A stretch of DNA of 53,856 bases from Pseudothermotoga sp. (GTDB lineage Bacteria; Thermotogota; Thermotogae; Thermotogales; DSM-5069). Below the pieces are notes generated by a model. It saw nothing but the letters and a program-made list of their open reading frames with translations, was not told where the DNA came from and did not search any database. Location: NCBI GenBank assembly GCA_003510135.1, contig DOKY01000019.1, positions 21,839 to 75,694 on the forward strand, given 5' to 3'. The translations under genes and the position numbers were made by a program. Shown here in pieces: positions 24,753-33,564 of this stretch. Position 1 is the first letter of the stretch. Each line of letters starts with the position of its first letter.

Positions 24753-26078
24753 ATGAGAAGGTTGCTCACGGTGTTACTGCTCACGCTCTCGCTCATGCTC
24801 TTAGCCACGGTTTACAAGATACCAGTCAAAGCTGGCGAGGTTGAAGTTCCCGTCGTGATCAGGATGAGTGACCTGCTGAGCTTGGTGCCAGAAGACTTCG
24901 ACGCAGACTGGTCTGCACTGTATGTGATGGCAGGGAATGACCACGTACCCTTCCAGATTGACGACGCAGATGGAAATGGGAGAATTTCGGCTGGAGACTA
25001 TCTGGTTTTCCTGCTCAAAGGTCAGGCAGAAATTGTCATACCGGCCGAAGGTGAGGATGTCAAAGTCCCAAGATTCGACGCAAAATTTGATCTTGAAAGA
25101 ATCGCTGACGGCTGGATCATCTCCTCGAAGGATGGCTCGCTGGAAGTGCAAATCAACAACCATGGTCTCGCACGAGTGGTTTCCTTCAAAGGCATCAAAG
25201 CGCTCCTGCTTGACGAGATCGGTATCGCCCGGGTGAGTGGTTGGCCTGAGAGCAGTTACTGGATCGATGGAAAACTCGGTAATCACCACGAGGAGACCAC
25301 GGGAAGTTTCAGAGTAGTTTCAGTCAACGTCTTTACGCCCGGTCCGGTCGCGGTTGGCATTTACGCACATCTGAAATCCGAAAGGTTCCACGGTTTGAAC
25401 CAGATCCTGGTGGTGCACATCTTCACGAACGGCGATATTTTGGTGAACAACACGTTCAAATTCGAAAGTTACGCGGATATGATGAAACTCCAGACTATGG
25501 TCACGCGACCTCTTGTTCCCGCCCTCGACGATGCGCTGCACATTCTTCCGGTCTTCAGAAGACTGGTATGGGCCGATCAGCTCAACATAACCCCACTCGA
25601 ATACTGGAAGGCGAGGAACGCGATAATCTACGTTGATGAAACACCTTACATAGCGTTCCCGGCAACGAGCAGCATGAAACCCCTCTGGTGGGGTGCAACT
25701 TACATATTTGCATCGATGGAGAGATGGAGAACCAACTATTCGCCCAGCGCTCAGGTCGGTGTAGCACAGATACTACCGTCCGTACCAGTTGTCTACGCGG
25801 ATTACAAGAAATGGCTTGATTCGGACACCTGGGTCTATGAAAGTCTGGAATTCCGCGACGGCATATTCAAGTGGATGCCTGGAGAGTTCGACGCTTACGA
25901 ATCCACACGCGGAGTTTACTCGATGAAGGTTGAGGATATGCCGAATCGCTACAAATTCGGTGATTCAGTCAACCACGTGAGACTCTTCAGCCTCTACTCA
26001 GCACCAAACGTTGAGGCCGCTGTTAAGTGGATAGAAGCTAAAAGTGCTTCTTTCAGATCTATCAAGGTAGGTGAGTGA
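24753..26078 (+). CDS. Secreted protein of unknown function with an EF-hand-like loop
   Basis: 441 aa. Signal peptide (RRLLTVLLLTLSLMLLATVY). Around residues 69-82 DDADGNGRISAGDY has the Asp-x-Asp-x-Asn spacing of a calcium-binding EF-hand/dockerin loop. The rest is a large beta-rich region with many aromatic residues (WWGATY, KWMPGEFDAYES), as in carbohydrate-active proteins. It resembles secreted DUF4861-type proteins in general character, but I do not recognise it firmly. First gene behind the LacI operator; ATG with GGGGGTG. Confidence 0.7.
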   Translation: MRRLLTVLLLTLSLMLLATVYKIPVKAGEVEVPVVIRMSDLLSLVPEDFDADWSALYVMAGNDHVPFQIDDADGNGRISAGDYLVFLLKGQAEIVIPAEGEDVKVPRFDAKFDLERIADGWIISSKDGSLEVQINNHGLARVVSFKGIKALLLDEIGIARVSGWPESSYWIDGKLGNHHEETTGSFRVVSVNVFTPGPVAVGIYAHLKSERFHGLNQILVVHIFTNGDILVNNTFKFESYADMMKLQTMVTRPLVPALDDALHILPVFRRLVWADQLNITPLEYWKARNAIIYVDETPYIAFPATSSMKPLWWGATYIFASMERWRTNYSPSAQVGVAQILPSVPVVYADYKKWLDSDTWVYESLEFRDGIFKWMPGEFDAYESTRGVYSMKVEDMPNRYKFGDSVNHVRLFSLYSAPNVEAAVKWIEAKSASFRSIKVGE

Positions 26079-26084
26079 AGCCTC

Positions 26085-26106
26085 GGGGCGGGACATTACC
26101 CGCCCC
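26085..26106 (+). other. Intercistronic stem-loop GGGGCGGG-acatta-CCCGCCCC
   Basis: A perfect 8-bp GC stem between two cotranscribed secreted-protein genes, 12 bases before the second start, with no U-tract. Probably an mRNA stability or processing element, or a translation modulator. Confidence 0.5.
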
Positions 26107-26118
26107 ATGGTGATCGGT

Positions 26119-28263
26119 ATGAAAACATTTTTGATCTGCCTGATTTTAAGTTCCCACATCCTTGGTATGAACCTTGTGAAGTTCGATCATCTTGAAAAGC
26201 TCTCCGAATGGTTCAACTTGAAGGACTCCCTGGTCAAGGGTTACTGGATCTACTCAGAAAGGTTCGACAGCGATTACAAACCGGTTGGGGCGATCAACGA
26301 GGGAGATTTCTGCGTGGACGACGTTGCCAGAGCCGTGCTGGTCTACACCGAAGCCTACCGCTTGACGAAGAATCATGAGTATTTGAACCTGGCAAAAGAC
26401 GCCTCGAGTTTCTTGATTCAGATGCAGGCTGAAGACGGTGAATTTTACAATTTCGCCTACAGAGATGGAACGATCAATATGCACGGTCCGACAAGTTACA
26501 AGTCCACCTCCTGGTGGACTCTGAGGGCATTCTGGGCCCTGGCTGCCCTCGCCGTTGAAACTGGAGACGAACAGATCTTCGAAGCCGCACGAAAGTCCCA
26601 CCAGGCTATATCGAGAAAGCCTCCGATCTTTGCTGATCAACTCTCGATTTACATTCTGGGATTGTGCGAGTACAACAAGATCAGGAACGTCAAAGATGAG
26701 ATTAAAAGATACGTGGAACTCTTGCTGAAATTCCTCATCGTCGAAGATGACCCCACGTTCCGCAGATTCTTCAGTACTCAGAGAGAAGAGTTTCGCTGGA
26801 ACGGATGGGGAAACCGCTACGCGGAAGCGTTAATCGAGTCGTACAAAGTACTGGGGGAAGAAAAGCTACTAAACATCGCAATTGAATCAATTGAGCTGCA
26901 AATACCTTTGCTTTCTTCCAGTGGCTTCATCTACAAGCTGGGTAAATATGTGAAACTCACACCGGAGTTGTCGTACGCTGTCGAGCCTTTGGTTGTCGCA
27001 GCCGCCAAAGCGTACGAGCTAACGAAGGACGAAAACATGGCTTTTCTCTCGGCTCTGGCCGCAGCCTGGTACTTCGGCGCGAACAGACTGGGAGAAAGAA
27101 TGTACGGTCCCAATGGAGAAGGTTACGATGGACTCGAATACATGCATGTCAACAAAAATGCCGGTGCGGAATCAACGATTTGCGCCATCAGAAGCATGAT
27201 CTATCTGGGTTCTTTACCAATCTTCTTTCAAAAGCTTGCCACATCGATGGAAGGCTTCGTCCAGAACGGAATGCTTGTACTCGAAGCAGAAACGGCAGAT
27301 CCAGGTATCTCACCAGTATCACTCGTTACGGGTGATTATGGCGCGAACGTCGCCTTCAAATTCGAATCGAGAACGCGTTTGAAGTGGTCTGGTGTTCCTG
27401 AGGGAAAATATTATGTCTACGTAGCGGGTGAGTTCGGCAAAAATCGTTGCACGGTTTCAAGCGGATCTGGATCCATCTCCAAAACGCTGGACGGAAATGG
27501 TGTCTTCTTCGTGGGACAGATTGAAACCGTTTCGAGTCTGAGGCTCAGCCTTGAAGGTTCTGGTATCGTCGATCAGGTGATTTTGGTCCCGGTGGTTTTT
27601 GGCGTGTCTTTTGAAGTTGAAGACCAAGCCTGGACTGTAGTTTATTCAGTTGAGGAAACGAAAAAGCTCAAGATTGTCCCGGGAAGGTATTTTGAGCGCC
27701 AAATAGCGAAAAGGGAACGGATCTTCAACGTCCAGCTGGAAAAGACCGGTCGGTTTCTCCTCGTTCAACTCGAAGGAATGTTCAACAACGACGGGATAGC
27801 CGTTCCTGAAAAACCCGGTAATTTCGACAACCTTGGTGGAGCCGTTGGAGCGTACCTACCCGCCGAAGAACTCAGTGAAGGCGTGAAAGTCATCAGAGGC
27901 ATATCATTTTTACTCAAAACGATCGGTTTGGACAATCTCCGTGTGTCAGACCAGAGACTCGTGCTGCCAGAGACTGTGAGAATCAAAAGTGTACACCTGC
28001 TCGCCGCTTCAAACCACGGAGATTATGAGCTCACACTTAAATGTGATGGAGACAAATTTTCTGTTCTGGTTTCGGATTGGTGCAGAGGACAAAAGGATTT
28101 GATGTTCGACTTTCGCTACACGGCGAGCGGGCAAAAGGAGTTCATCAAGTGTGGCTTGGACGTTCATTCGTTCGAGCTGAGCAGATCCATCAAGGAAATA
28201 GTGCTCTCGGGCAGCATGAACATCCACATTTTTGCGATAACTCTGGAACTGGAAGATGGGTGA
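26119..28263 (+). CDS. Secreted six-hairpin-glycosidase-like protein of unknown specificity
   Basis: 714 aa from ATG at 26119 (GGTGATC upstream). Signal peptide MKTFLICLILSSHILG. Residues about 20-390 are helical repeats with aromatic motifs (NEGDFCVDDVARAVLVYTEA, SWWTLRAFWALAALA, WNGWGNRYAEALIE) of an (alpha/alpha)6 barrel, as in many glycosidases, lyases and epimerases. Residues about 400-714 are beta-rich and may be carbohydrate-binding. Acts outside the cytoplasm, presumably on the polysaccharide whose fragments the divergent ABC importer takes up. Enzyme class not determined. Confidence 0.7.
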   Translation: MKTFLICLILSSHILGMNLVKFDHLEKLSEWFNLKDSLVKGYWIYSERFDSDYKPVGAINEGDFCVDDVARAVLVYTEAYRLTKNHEYLNLAKDASSFLIQMQAEDGEFYNFAYRDGTINMHGPTSYKSTSWWTLRAFWALAALAVETGDEQIFEAARKSHQAISRKPPIFADQLSIYILGLCEYNKIRNVKDEIKRYVELLLKFLIVEDDPTFRRFFSTQREEFRWNGWGNRYAEALIESYKVLGEEKLLNIAIESIELQIPLLSSSGFIYKLGKYVKLTPELSYAVEPLVVAAAKAYELTKDENMAFLSALAAAWYFGANRLGERMYGPNGEGYDGLEYMHVNKNAGAESTICAIRSMIYLGSLPIFFQKLATSMEGFVQNGMLVLEAETADPGISPVSLVTGDYGANVAFKFESRTRLKWSGVPEGKYYVYVAGEFGKNRCTVSSGSGSISKTLDGNGVFFVGQIETVSSLRLSLEGSGIVDQVILVPVVFGVSFEVEDQAWTVVYSVEETKKLKIVPGRYFERQIAKRERIFNVQLEKTGRFLLVQLEGMFNNDGIAVPEKPGNFDNLGGAVGAYLPAEELSEGVKVIRGISFLLKTIGLDNLRVSDQRLVLPETVRIKSVHLLAASNHGDYELTLKCDGDKFSVLVSDWCRGQKDLMFDFRYTASGQKEFIKCGLDVHSFELSRSIKEIVLSGSMNIHIFAITLELEDG

Positions 28264-28279
28264 TCGTATCGATCTTTTC

Positions 28280-28305
28280 GAAAGGCGGGCGCAGGCCCGC
28301 CTTTC
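28280..28305. terminator. Bidirectional terminator between convergent genes
   Basis: GAAAGGCGGGC-GCAG-GCCCGCCTTTC, an 11-bp stem lying between the 26119 gene (+) and the symporter gene (-). U-tracts are short. Confidence 0.7.
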
Positions 28306-28317
28306 AACTCGATGGTG

Positions 28318-30258
28318 CTATGATCTTTTGAACTTTGAAAGAACCTCGAGTCCCTCTCTGGTAATGGAGATCGTGCGCCTCCAGAGTCCACCTTCCTTAA
28401 GATAACCTCTTCTAACCAAAGAGTTGATCACTGTTGCCAGAGCCATAGGGTTCAATCCTGTTTCCCTCGATAGCTTATCTGCCAAAATCCGCTTTCCTTC
28501 CTTAACGTGCTCGAGCAGCTTCAAACCGACTTCGTCGATCTCAGCGCCTTCATCGATCTTTTTCACCTTCTTGAGGACCTCCTTACCAAAGTCGGTAACT
28601 TTGAAGCTGTAAAAATTCATACCACTGTTTCCAAGCCTTTCTATAACCCCAGCCTCTTCGAGTGACAGAACAAGTTCGCTGCTCTTTGAAGAGTCAACGT
28701 CCAGAAGGTCGGTTATTTCTGCCATGATGTTGTAACCTTTTTGGATCAGTTCCAGAACCTTCAACTCTTCCTCCGTCAGTTTATCTCTCTTTTGGACGCT
28801 GATTTCATATTTTGATTTACCAAAGAAGTTGGCAATTATGGCTGCGGCAAGGGAAACAACCAATCCTGGAATCACCATGTGGCCTATCTTGCTCGAGAGT
28901 GGATAGATTTTCGTCAGATCCAGAAGAGTCCAGATTGACATGAAGATTAACCCAACGAGTCCACCAACAAACGCGCCGCTCGATGAGAATTTTCTCGAAT
29001 AGAATCCGAGAATGACTATAACTGCAACGGGCGCAAGCCAGGCAGTCGCAAAAGCGAACAAGTAGACAGGTCCCCCTGGGAAGAAACACAGCAGGAGAGA
29101 TGCCAGACCAAAGATCGTGTTGAATACCATCGAAGGTTTCACTAGTTGTTCTGGCTTAGCGTCTGGCTTGAAAAACCTCTGGTACAAGTCTCTAACTATA
29201 ACCGAGCTTCCGGCCATATAGTAGGTGGTTGAAGTTGAGATAGAGGCTGCCATCGTCGTCAAGAGAAAGTAAGCCGCCAAGACGGGAGGGGCAGTTCTGA
29301 GGAATATGCCAAACGCCGCTGCTGGAGCTGCCGAACCACGCGGAACAAAAGCTCCAGGATTGGCTGCTCCGACATAAGCACCGAGAAGCGGATACATGAA
29401 ACCGTTGGCGAGGAAGAGGATTACCGCAGCCCATAAAAACGAGTATTTTGCGACTCGTTCACTTCTGACAGAACTGACCCGAATCCAATAACTGTTTGAT
29501 CCCCACACCAGCGCCATGCCATAGAGAAAGAACGCAACCAAAACGCTTGGATAGGAAATGGAGAACCATGGGAACGTTTTGCCAGCTATGCCCGTTGTCC
29601 AGAAATCACCACCTGGCCAGTTTTGGGCAACAAAACTCAATCCACCGTATTTCACCAGCAGGAAACCCAGAAGGAGTGGTATTGCAATTGTGCACAGAAC
29701 ACCCTGAATGAAATCTGTCAGTGTGACAGCCCACATACCGCCAAGTACCGTAAAGAACATGAAGATCGCGAACGTTATGAGAATCGTCATCTGCACAGAC
29801 CATCCTGTGAATCCCGAAATGATTGTTGCCATTGACAAAACGTTGTTAGCCGTTATCCCCAGCATCGCGACTATGGTGGTGAGCGTTACGACAAACCTGA
29901 CCCTTCTGTCGTATCTTATCTCGAGCCACTCTGGAAGCGTGTGGGCACCCGTCCTCCTCGCAACTGGTGCAATCAACAGTGCATAGGATATGATTCCTGT
30001 CAGGGAGTAGGCAACACCAAGCATGAAGATGCTTTTGACGAGGCCGCCCATCAGAGTGAAGGCTGGGGCGAGTGTGAGAGTGGTTCCCGCATAGCCTATT
30101 GCTGCAACTCCCAGCGTATTGACTAAAAGGTTGATCTGCCTACCTGCTACTAAGTAATCCGTACTCCTGCCAATCCACTTTCTGGTTATCCAACCAACCA
30201 CGACCATGACGAATCCAAAGATGACGAAGAAAATTGTGAATATCCCCGCTGTGCTCAT
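28318..30258 (-). CDS. Sodium/solute symporter (SSS) fused to two C-terminal winged-helix domains
   Basis: 646 aa. Residues about 1-490 are an SSS-family permease with some 13 helices, including GRSTDYLVAGRQIN and RRTGAHTLPEWLEIRYD. From about 500 to the end come two soluble winged-helix-like domains: KLTEEELKVLELIQKGYN...LVLSLEEAGVIERLG and IDEVGLKLLEHVKEGKR...LATVINSLVRRGYLKEGG. Both have MarR/wHTH character. The frame is continuous, so this is a genuine fusion in this sequence. Third gene of a GntR-region operon, 15 bases after the cyclase. Transports an unknown organic acid; the tail could bind DNA or be a regulatory dimer module. Confidence 0.85.
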   Translation of the reverse strand: MSTAGIFTIFFVIFGFVMVVVGWITRKWIGRSTDYLVAGRQINLLVNTLGVAAIGYAGTTLTLAPAFTLMGGLVKSIFMLGVAYSLTGIISYALLIAPVARRTGAHTLPEWLEIRYDRRVRFVVTLTTIVAMLGITANNVLSMATIISGFTGWSVQMTILITFAIFMFFTVLGGMWAVTLTDFIQGVLCTIAIPLLLGFLLVKYGGLSFVAQNWPGGDFWTTGIAGKTFPWFSISYPSVLVAFFLYGMALVWGSNSYWIRVSSVRSERVAKYSFLWAAVILFLANGFMYPLLGAYVGAANPGAFVPRGSAAPAAAFGIFLRTAPPVLAAYFLLTTMAASISTSTTYYMAGSSVIVRDLYQRFFKPDAKPEQLVKPSMVFNTIFGLASLLLCFFPGGPVYLFAFATAWLAPVAVIVILGFYSRKFSSSGAFVGGLVGLIFMSIWTLLDLTKIYPLSSKIGHMVIPGLVVSLAAAIIANFFGKSKYEISVQKRDKLTEEELKVLELIQKGYNIMAEITDLLDVDSSKSSELVLSLEEAGVIERLGNSGMNFYSFKVTDFGKEVLKKVKKIDEGAEIDEVGLKLLEHVKEGKRILADKLSRETGLNPMALATVINSLVRRGYLKEGGLWRRTISITREGLEVLSKFKRS

Positions 30259-30273
30259 AATTTCACCGCCCTT

Positions 30274-31044
30274 TCAATCCTCAATAATGGCCACTGCTCT
30301 TACCCATCCTGCACTTGCTTTGAAGATTTTTATCGGAAACACAGCAACTTTGAACCCAAACGGTCTCGGAATCTTGTCCAGATTCGCTAACTTTTCGATG
30401 TGGCAGTTCTCTTTCTCTATCGCCGCGAAGTGTGCTGGCCATATGCATGAGCCATCTTTGGTCTCCTGGTAGTCTTTTGCCATGCTAGAGAATGGTCTGT
30501 CCCACGTGTAAGCATCGATACCTGTTATTTTCACGCCCTGATCGATCAGCCAAAGGGTCGCTTCCCTGCTCATGCCAGGCTGCAGGAAGTACTCTTTTGT
30601 GCCCATTCTCTTGTCGGCACCCGTCATTATCAAAACAATGTCGAAGGGTTTGATTTGGTAGTTGATCCTTTCCAGCTCAGCCTTCAAATCCTCAATCGTT
30701 ATGAACTCCCCCGGTTTTTTGTGTCGCATGTCGAGCACGACACCGTCCGAGAAACACCACTCCAACGGTATTTCATCGATCGTCTTGGCAAGCCTTCCTT
30801 CGACCACAGGATGGAAATGCCACGGTGCATCGAGGTGAGTACCAGTGTGGGTCATCGCCTCCAAGAACTCGTAAGACCAACCCAAACCTTTTGAGTAAAC
30901 CAAATCTTTGGGGTCGACGCCAAAGCGTTCTCTCATTTCCTGAGCGCCATAGCGATGATCAAGATAGGTTATCTTCGCAGGCCAGGGCTCAGAAGGTGAA
31001 TTCGGGACTATCGTCTCACTCAGATCGATGATCTTAGTAGCCAT
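30274..31044 (-). CDS. Cyclase-family metal-dependent hydrolase
   Basis: 256 aa from ATG at 31044 (GAGGGGGC upstream); an upstream GTG would overlap the previous stop. The signature HTGTHLDAPWHF (His-x-Gly-x-His-x-Asp) binds the metal in kynurenine-formamidase-like cyclases, and the downstream GIDAYTWDRP segment fits. Such enzymes hydrolyse amide or lactone-type bonds. Encoded between a DRE-TIM enzyme and a symporter, so probably a step in catabolism of an imported compound. Substrate unknown. Confidence 0.85.
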   Translation of the reverse strand: MATKIIDLSETIVPNSPSEPWPAKITYLDHRYGAQEMRERFGVDPKDLVYSKGLGWSYEFLEAMTHTGTHLDAPWHFHPVVEGRLAKTIDEIPLEWCFSDGVVLDMRHKKPGEFITIEDLKAELERINYQIKPFDIVLIMTGADKRMGTKEYFLQPGMSREATLWLIDQGVKITGIDAYTWDRPFSSMAKDYQETKDGSCIWPAHFAAIEKENCHIEKLANLDKIPRPFGFKVAVFPIKIFKASAGWVRAVAIIED

Positions 31045-31058
31045 AATGACGCCCCCTC

Positions 31059-32312
31059 TCACCGTTTGCCTAAGACTGATTCCACTATTCTCTTCACTTC
31101 CTCATCCGGTAGGAAGTTCTTCAAGACTATGCCTTGTTTCTTTATCCTGATAAGTATTTCATCCACCTGGGCCTCCGTGGCTGTTAGTCCTTGTGTGTGC
31201 AAAAAGTATCTCACGTATGCACGACCGCTCTTTTTACCTGCGACGTATTTCGCCTCCCGATTCGTGAACTTTGGATTGTATGGGAACATACAGTAATCAA
31301 ATCCTGTTGCTTTTCTCAGTTTTTCGTTCGCGTCTATCACTATTCCCGACTCACTGTGGAATATTCTGTCCCCAACGACTGGCTTGTTGGGAGCTACGTG
31401 GACTTTGGATATCTCCTGGATGAGCTTAGAAACTCTGTACAGTCCAGAACAGTCGATCCCGGTCTTTATTCCCAGTATCATCTCGATTCCCATGACCACT
31501 TCCTCTGTGGATGCGTTACCTGTCCTTTCTCCTAAGCTGTTGAAAGATGTTTCCACCGCCTCTGCGCCCGATGCAATGGCCATCAGAGCCGTGGCGGTCG
31601 CCAGACCGTAGTCGTTGTGCACATGCACTGCCAGAGGCACGCTCGGGAACCATTCTTTCATCTTCCTCACGAGGAAATTGACGGTGAGGGGGTGAGCCTG
31701 ACCAAAAGTATCGGAAATCCCTATCTGATCGACTTCGACGCTCCTGAGCAATTCGGTGTAAACTGTTTTGATCCACTCAAGATTGTTGATCCTGAAAGTA
31801 TCCCACCCGCAGAACTCCACGAACAGACCTAACTCTTTTGCGATTTTCGCACCTCTGATGATCCTTTGGATGAATTCCTTAAAGTCCAAACCCAAGACGT
31901 ACTTAACAAAATACGGATTGATACTCGTCTCATAGAACAAGCCATCCGCACCACATTCGGCCGCAAGCTTGACATCTTCTTCCATGATTCTTGCAAGTGC
32001 GATCTTCTTTGCTCTCAATTTCATCTTTGCAAGCCTTTTGAACGCCCTTTGGTCCTCGTCTGACACTGCAGGTGTGCCGATCTCGATCATTGGAATTCCG
32101 AGCTTGTCGAGTTCCAGTGCTATGGCGACCTTTTCATCCTCAGTGAAGACTACTCCCGCCATCTGTTCCCCATCCCGAAGTGTGACATCGTGGATCAAGA
32201 CTCTCGAAGGCAAGTTCATTTTCGAGCGAACCTCAGGGTGAAAGTTGAGAGGTGAGACCCAACTGTCGTTGAGAATGAAGGGTTGACAGCCTTCCACAGG
32301 TTCAAAATCCAT
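31059..32312 (-). CDS. DRE-TIM metallolyase, homocitrate/2-isopropylmalate-synthase-like
   Basis: 417 aa from ATG at 32312 (GGAGCTGA upstream). The DRE-TIM signature IHDVTLRDGEQMAG lies near the N-terminus, and the metal-binding AVHVHNDYGLATATA and SFNSLGERTGNAS segments are intact. It may condense acetyl-CoA with a 2-oxo acid, or cleave a related product. Its company (cyclase hydrolase, symporter, GntR) is not a leucine or lysine biosynthesis context, so a catabolic aldolase/lyase role is possible. First gene of its operon. Confidence 0.85.
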   Translation of the reverse strand: MDFEPVEGCQPFILNDSWVSPLNFHPEVRSKMNLPSRVLIHDVTLRDGEQMAGVVFTEDEKVAIALELDKLGIPMIEIGTPAVSDEDQRAFKRLAKMKLRAKKIALARIMEEDVKLAAECGADGLFYETSINPYFVKYVLGLDFKEFIQRIIRGAKIAKELGLFVEFCGWDTFRINNLEWIKTVYTELLRSVEVDQIGISDTFGQAHPLTVNFLVRKMKEWFPSVPLAVHVHNDYGLATATALMAIASGAEAVETSFNSLGERTGNASTEEVVMGIEMILGIKTGIDCSGLYRVSKLIQEISKVHVAPNKPVVGDRIFHSESGIVIDANEKLRKATGFDYCMFPYNPKFTNREAKYVAGKKSGRAYVRYFLHTQGLTATEAQVDEILIRIKKQGIVLKNFLPDEEVKRIVESVLGKR

Positions 32313-32378
32313 GCGACTCAGCTCCTTTCTGGAAATTCTAATGTGCCCCCACAATCACTAAGGGAATATCTACTTTCG

Positions 32379-32414
32379 ATTATCGATAATATACGTTACA
32401 GATGAAAAAAACAA
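32379..32414 (-). promoter_or_regulatory. Promoter with the palindrome ATTATCGATAAT
   Basis: Minus strand: -35 TTGTTT (32409-32414), 17-base spacer, -10 TATTAT (32386-32391). The perfect 12-base palindrome ATTATCGATAAT (32379-32390) overlaps the -10, so it is a strong operator candidate for the GntR protein encoded next door. Confidence 0.6.
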
Positions 32415-32478
32415 CACCCGAAAAGTTAAAAATTCCACAGCTAATTTAATCTGCAGGCAAAATTCGTCAAATAGCTAC

Positions 32479-33183
32479 CTAAATCTTAATGAATCGCTGG
32501 ATTGCTTGGCTTTCCTTCATTTTTGACGTGATCTTATCGTAGTTCTTTCTCAGAACGGTTCCACTGAATTTCATATACTCTCTTATGAGTTGTTCCGTCT
32601 TCCGCACGTTTCTCTTTTCTATCGCCCTGATGAGCTCAACAAAGTACTGCGAAGAAACGCGTAAGTTATCATCGTACTCCAAGCTGAGATACCTGTACCG
32701 CTTTGCCTGGTCCTCTATTGATTGAAGCAAGGATACCAATTTTCGAGATCCACAGCCTTCAAGTATCACATCGGTCAAGGCAAAGTTCGCCTCAAAGGCT
32801 TTGTCCACATCGTTTTCAAGGTATGCGTCTCTAAACTGATAGACACACTCTTTTGCCCTTTTGATTTGCTCGTTCGTCGCTCTTTCGGCGAACCACGAGA
32901 AGGCAAGCGACCAAAGCTCTTCCTTGATCTTCCACATGTCCATCAGTTCTTCCAGACTCAACTCTGTCACGAAGTATCCTTTGTGTGGAACCTCGGTAAC
33001 TAAATCGGATTTCTGAAGAACTTTTAACGCCTCACGAACGGATGTCTGACTGACTCCAAAGCGTTTCGCAAGGTCCAGGATCTTCATCCTCTCTCCTGGG
33101 ACATAGACACCTTTTATGATATCTTCCTTGAGTTGCTGAACTATACTCTCAGACACTGTTGGAGGTCGTCGATACACTTTCAC
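32479..33183 (-). CDS. GntR-family regulator (FadR/FCD subfamily)
   Basis: 234 aa from GTG at 33183 (AGGAGTGATT seven bases upstream; an earlier GTG at 33207 lacks a site). N-terminal wHTH with the GntR signature VPGERMKILDLAKRFGVSQTSVREALKVLQKSDLV, then an all-helical FCD ligand domain (ELWSLAFSWFAERAT... VILEGCGSRKLVSLL). FCD regulators usually sense small organic acids. It lies just upstream of the DRE-TIM/cyclase/symporter operon and probably controls it. Confidence 0.9.
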   Translation of the reverse strand: MKVYRRPPTVSESIVQQLKEDIIKGVYVPGERMKILDLAKRFGVSQTSVREALKVLQKSDLVTEVPHKGYFVTELSLEELMDMWKIKEELWSLAFSWFAERATNEQIKRAKECVYQFRDAYLENDVDKAFEANFALTDVILEGCGSRKLVSLLQSIEDQAKRYRYLSLEYDDNLRVSSQYFVELIRAIEKRNVRKTEQLIREYMKFSGTVLRKNYDKITSKMKESQAIQRFIKI

Positions 33184-33212
33184 ACAATCACTCCTTTTTG
33201 CTGTCACTAACT

Positions 33213-33236
33213 ATTATATCTCACCGCTTCACGGTG
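33213..33236 (-). promoter_or_regulatory. GntR gene -10 and upstream dyad CACCG-cttca-CGGTG
   Basis: Minus-strand TATAAT (33213-33218) with the dyad 33222-33236 in the promoter spacer region, suggesting autoregulation. The -35 is weak. Confidence 0.4.
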
Positions 33237-33564
33237 GTTTGTCATGATTTGAATGACTTCTCGTTCGGAAATCACGCAATGTTTTGGATCTGGTGTGCAG
33301 TTAATCTCCTCGAAACGATGACGGTCATGACACCGTCGAGAAGAGAAAGTGATAGTGTCTCACGCAGAATTCTTGACAACATGTTTTAAAAACAGAACCG
33401 TAAAAAGCCGTCCAAACTATGAGATGGAGCACAAGAACGATCTCTACGAGAATGGCGCCGTCGGCATCGAGAACGGTCCGCGTGCTGTTGATGGTTCTGC
33501 AACAAAAGCTACACCATCACTATAGAAACCTGCAGAGCCACTTTTGTGGGGCCAGTGTTCAAGA
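33237..33564. other. Intergenic stretch without a supported gene
   Basis: No protein gene supported. It holds a small hairpin (GACGGT-catgac-ACCGTC, about 33322-33339), a TTGACA at 33373-33378 without a matching -10, and a 33-codon open frame from ATG 33424 with no ribosome site. It may be decayed sequence. Confidence 0.4.

Noticed and set aside
33424..33525. 33-codon frame with protein-like composition
   Set aside because: No ribosome site, no -10 at the right distance from TTGACA 33373; cannot be supported as a gene.
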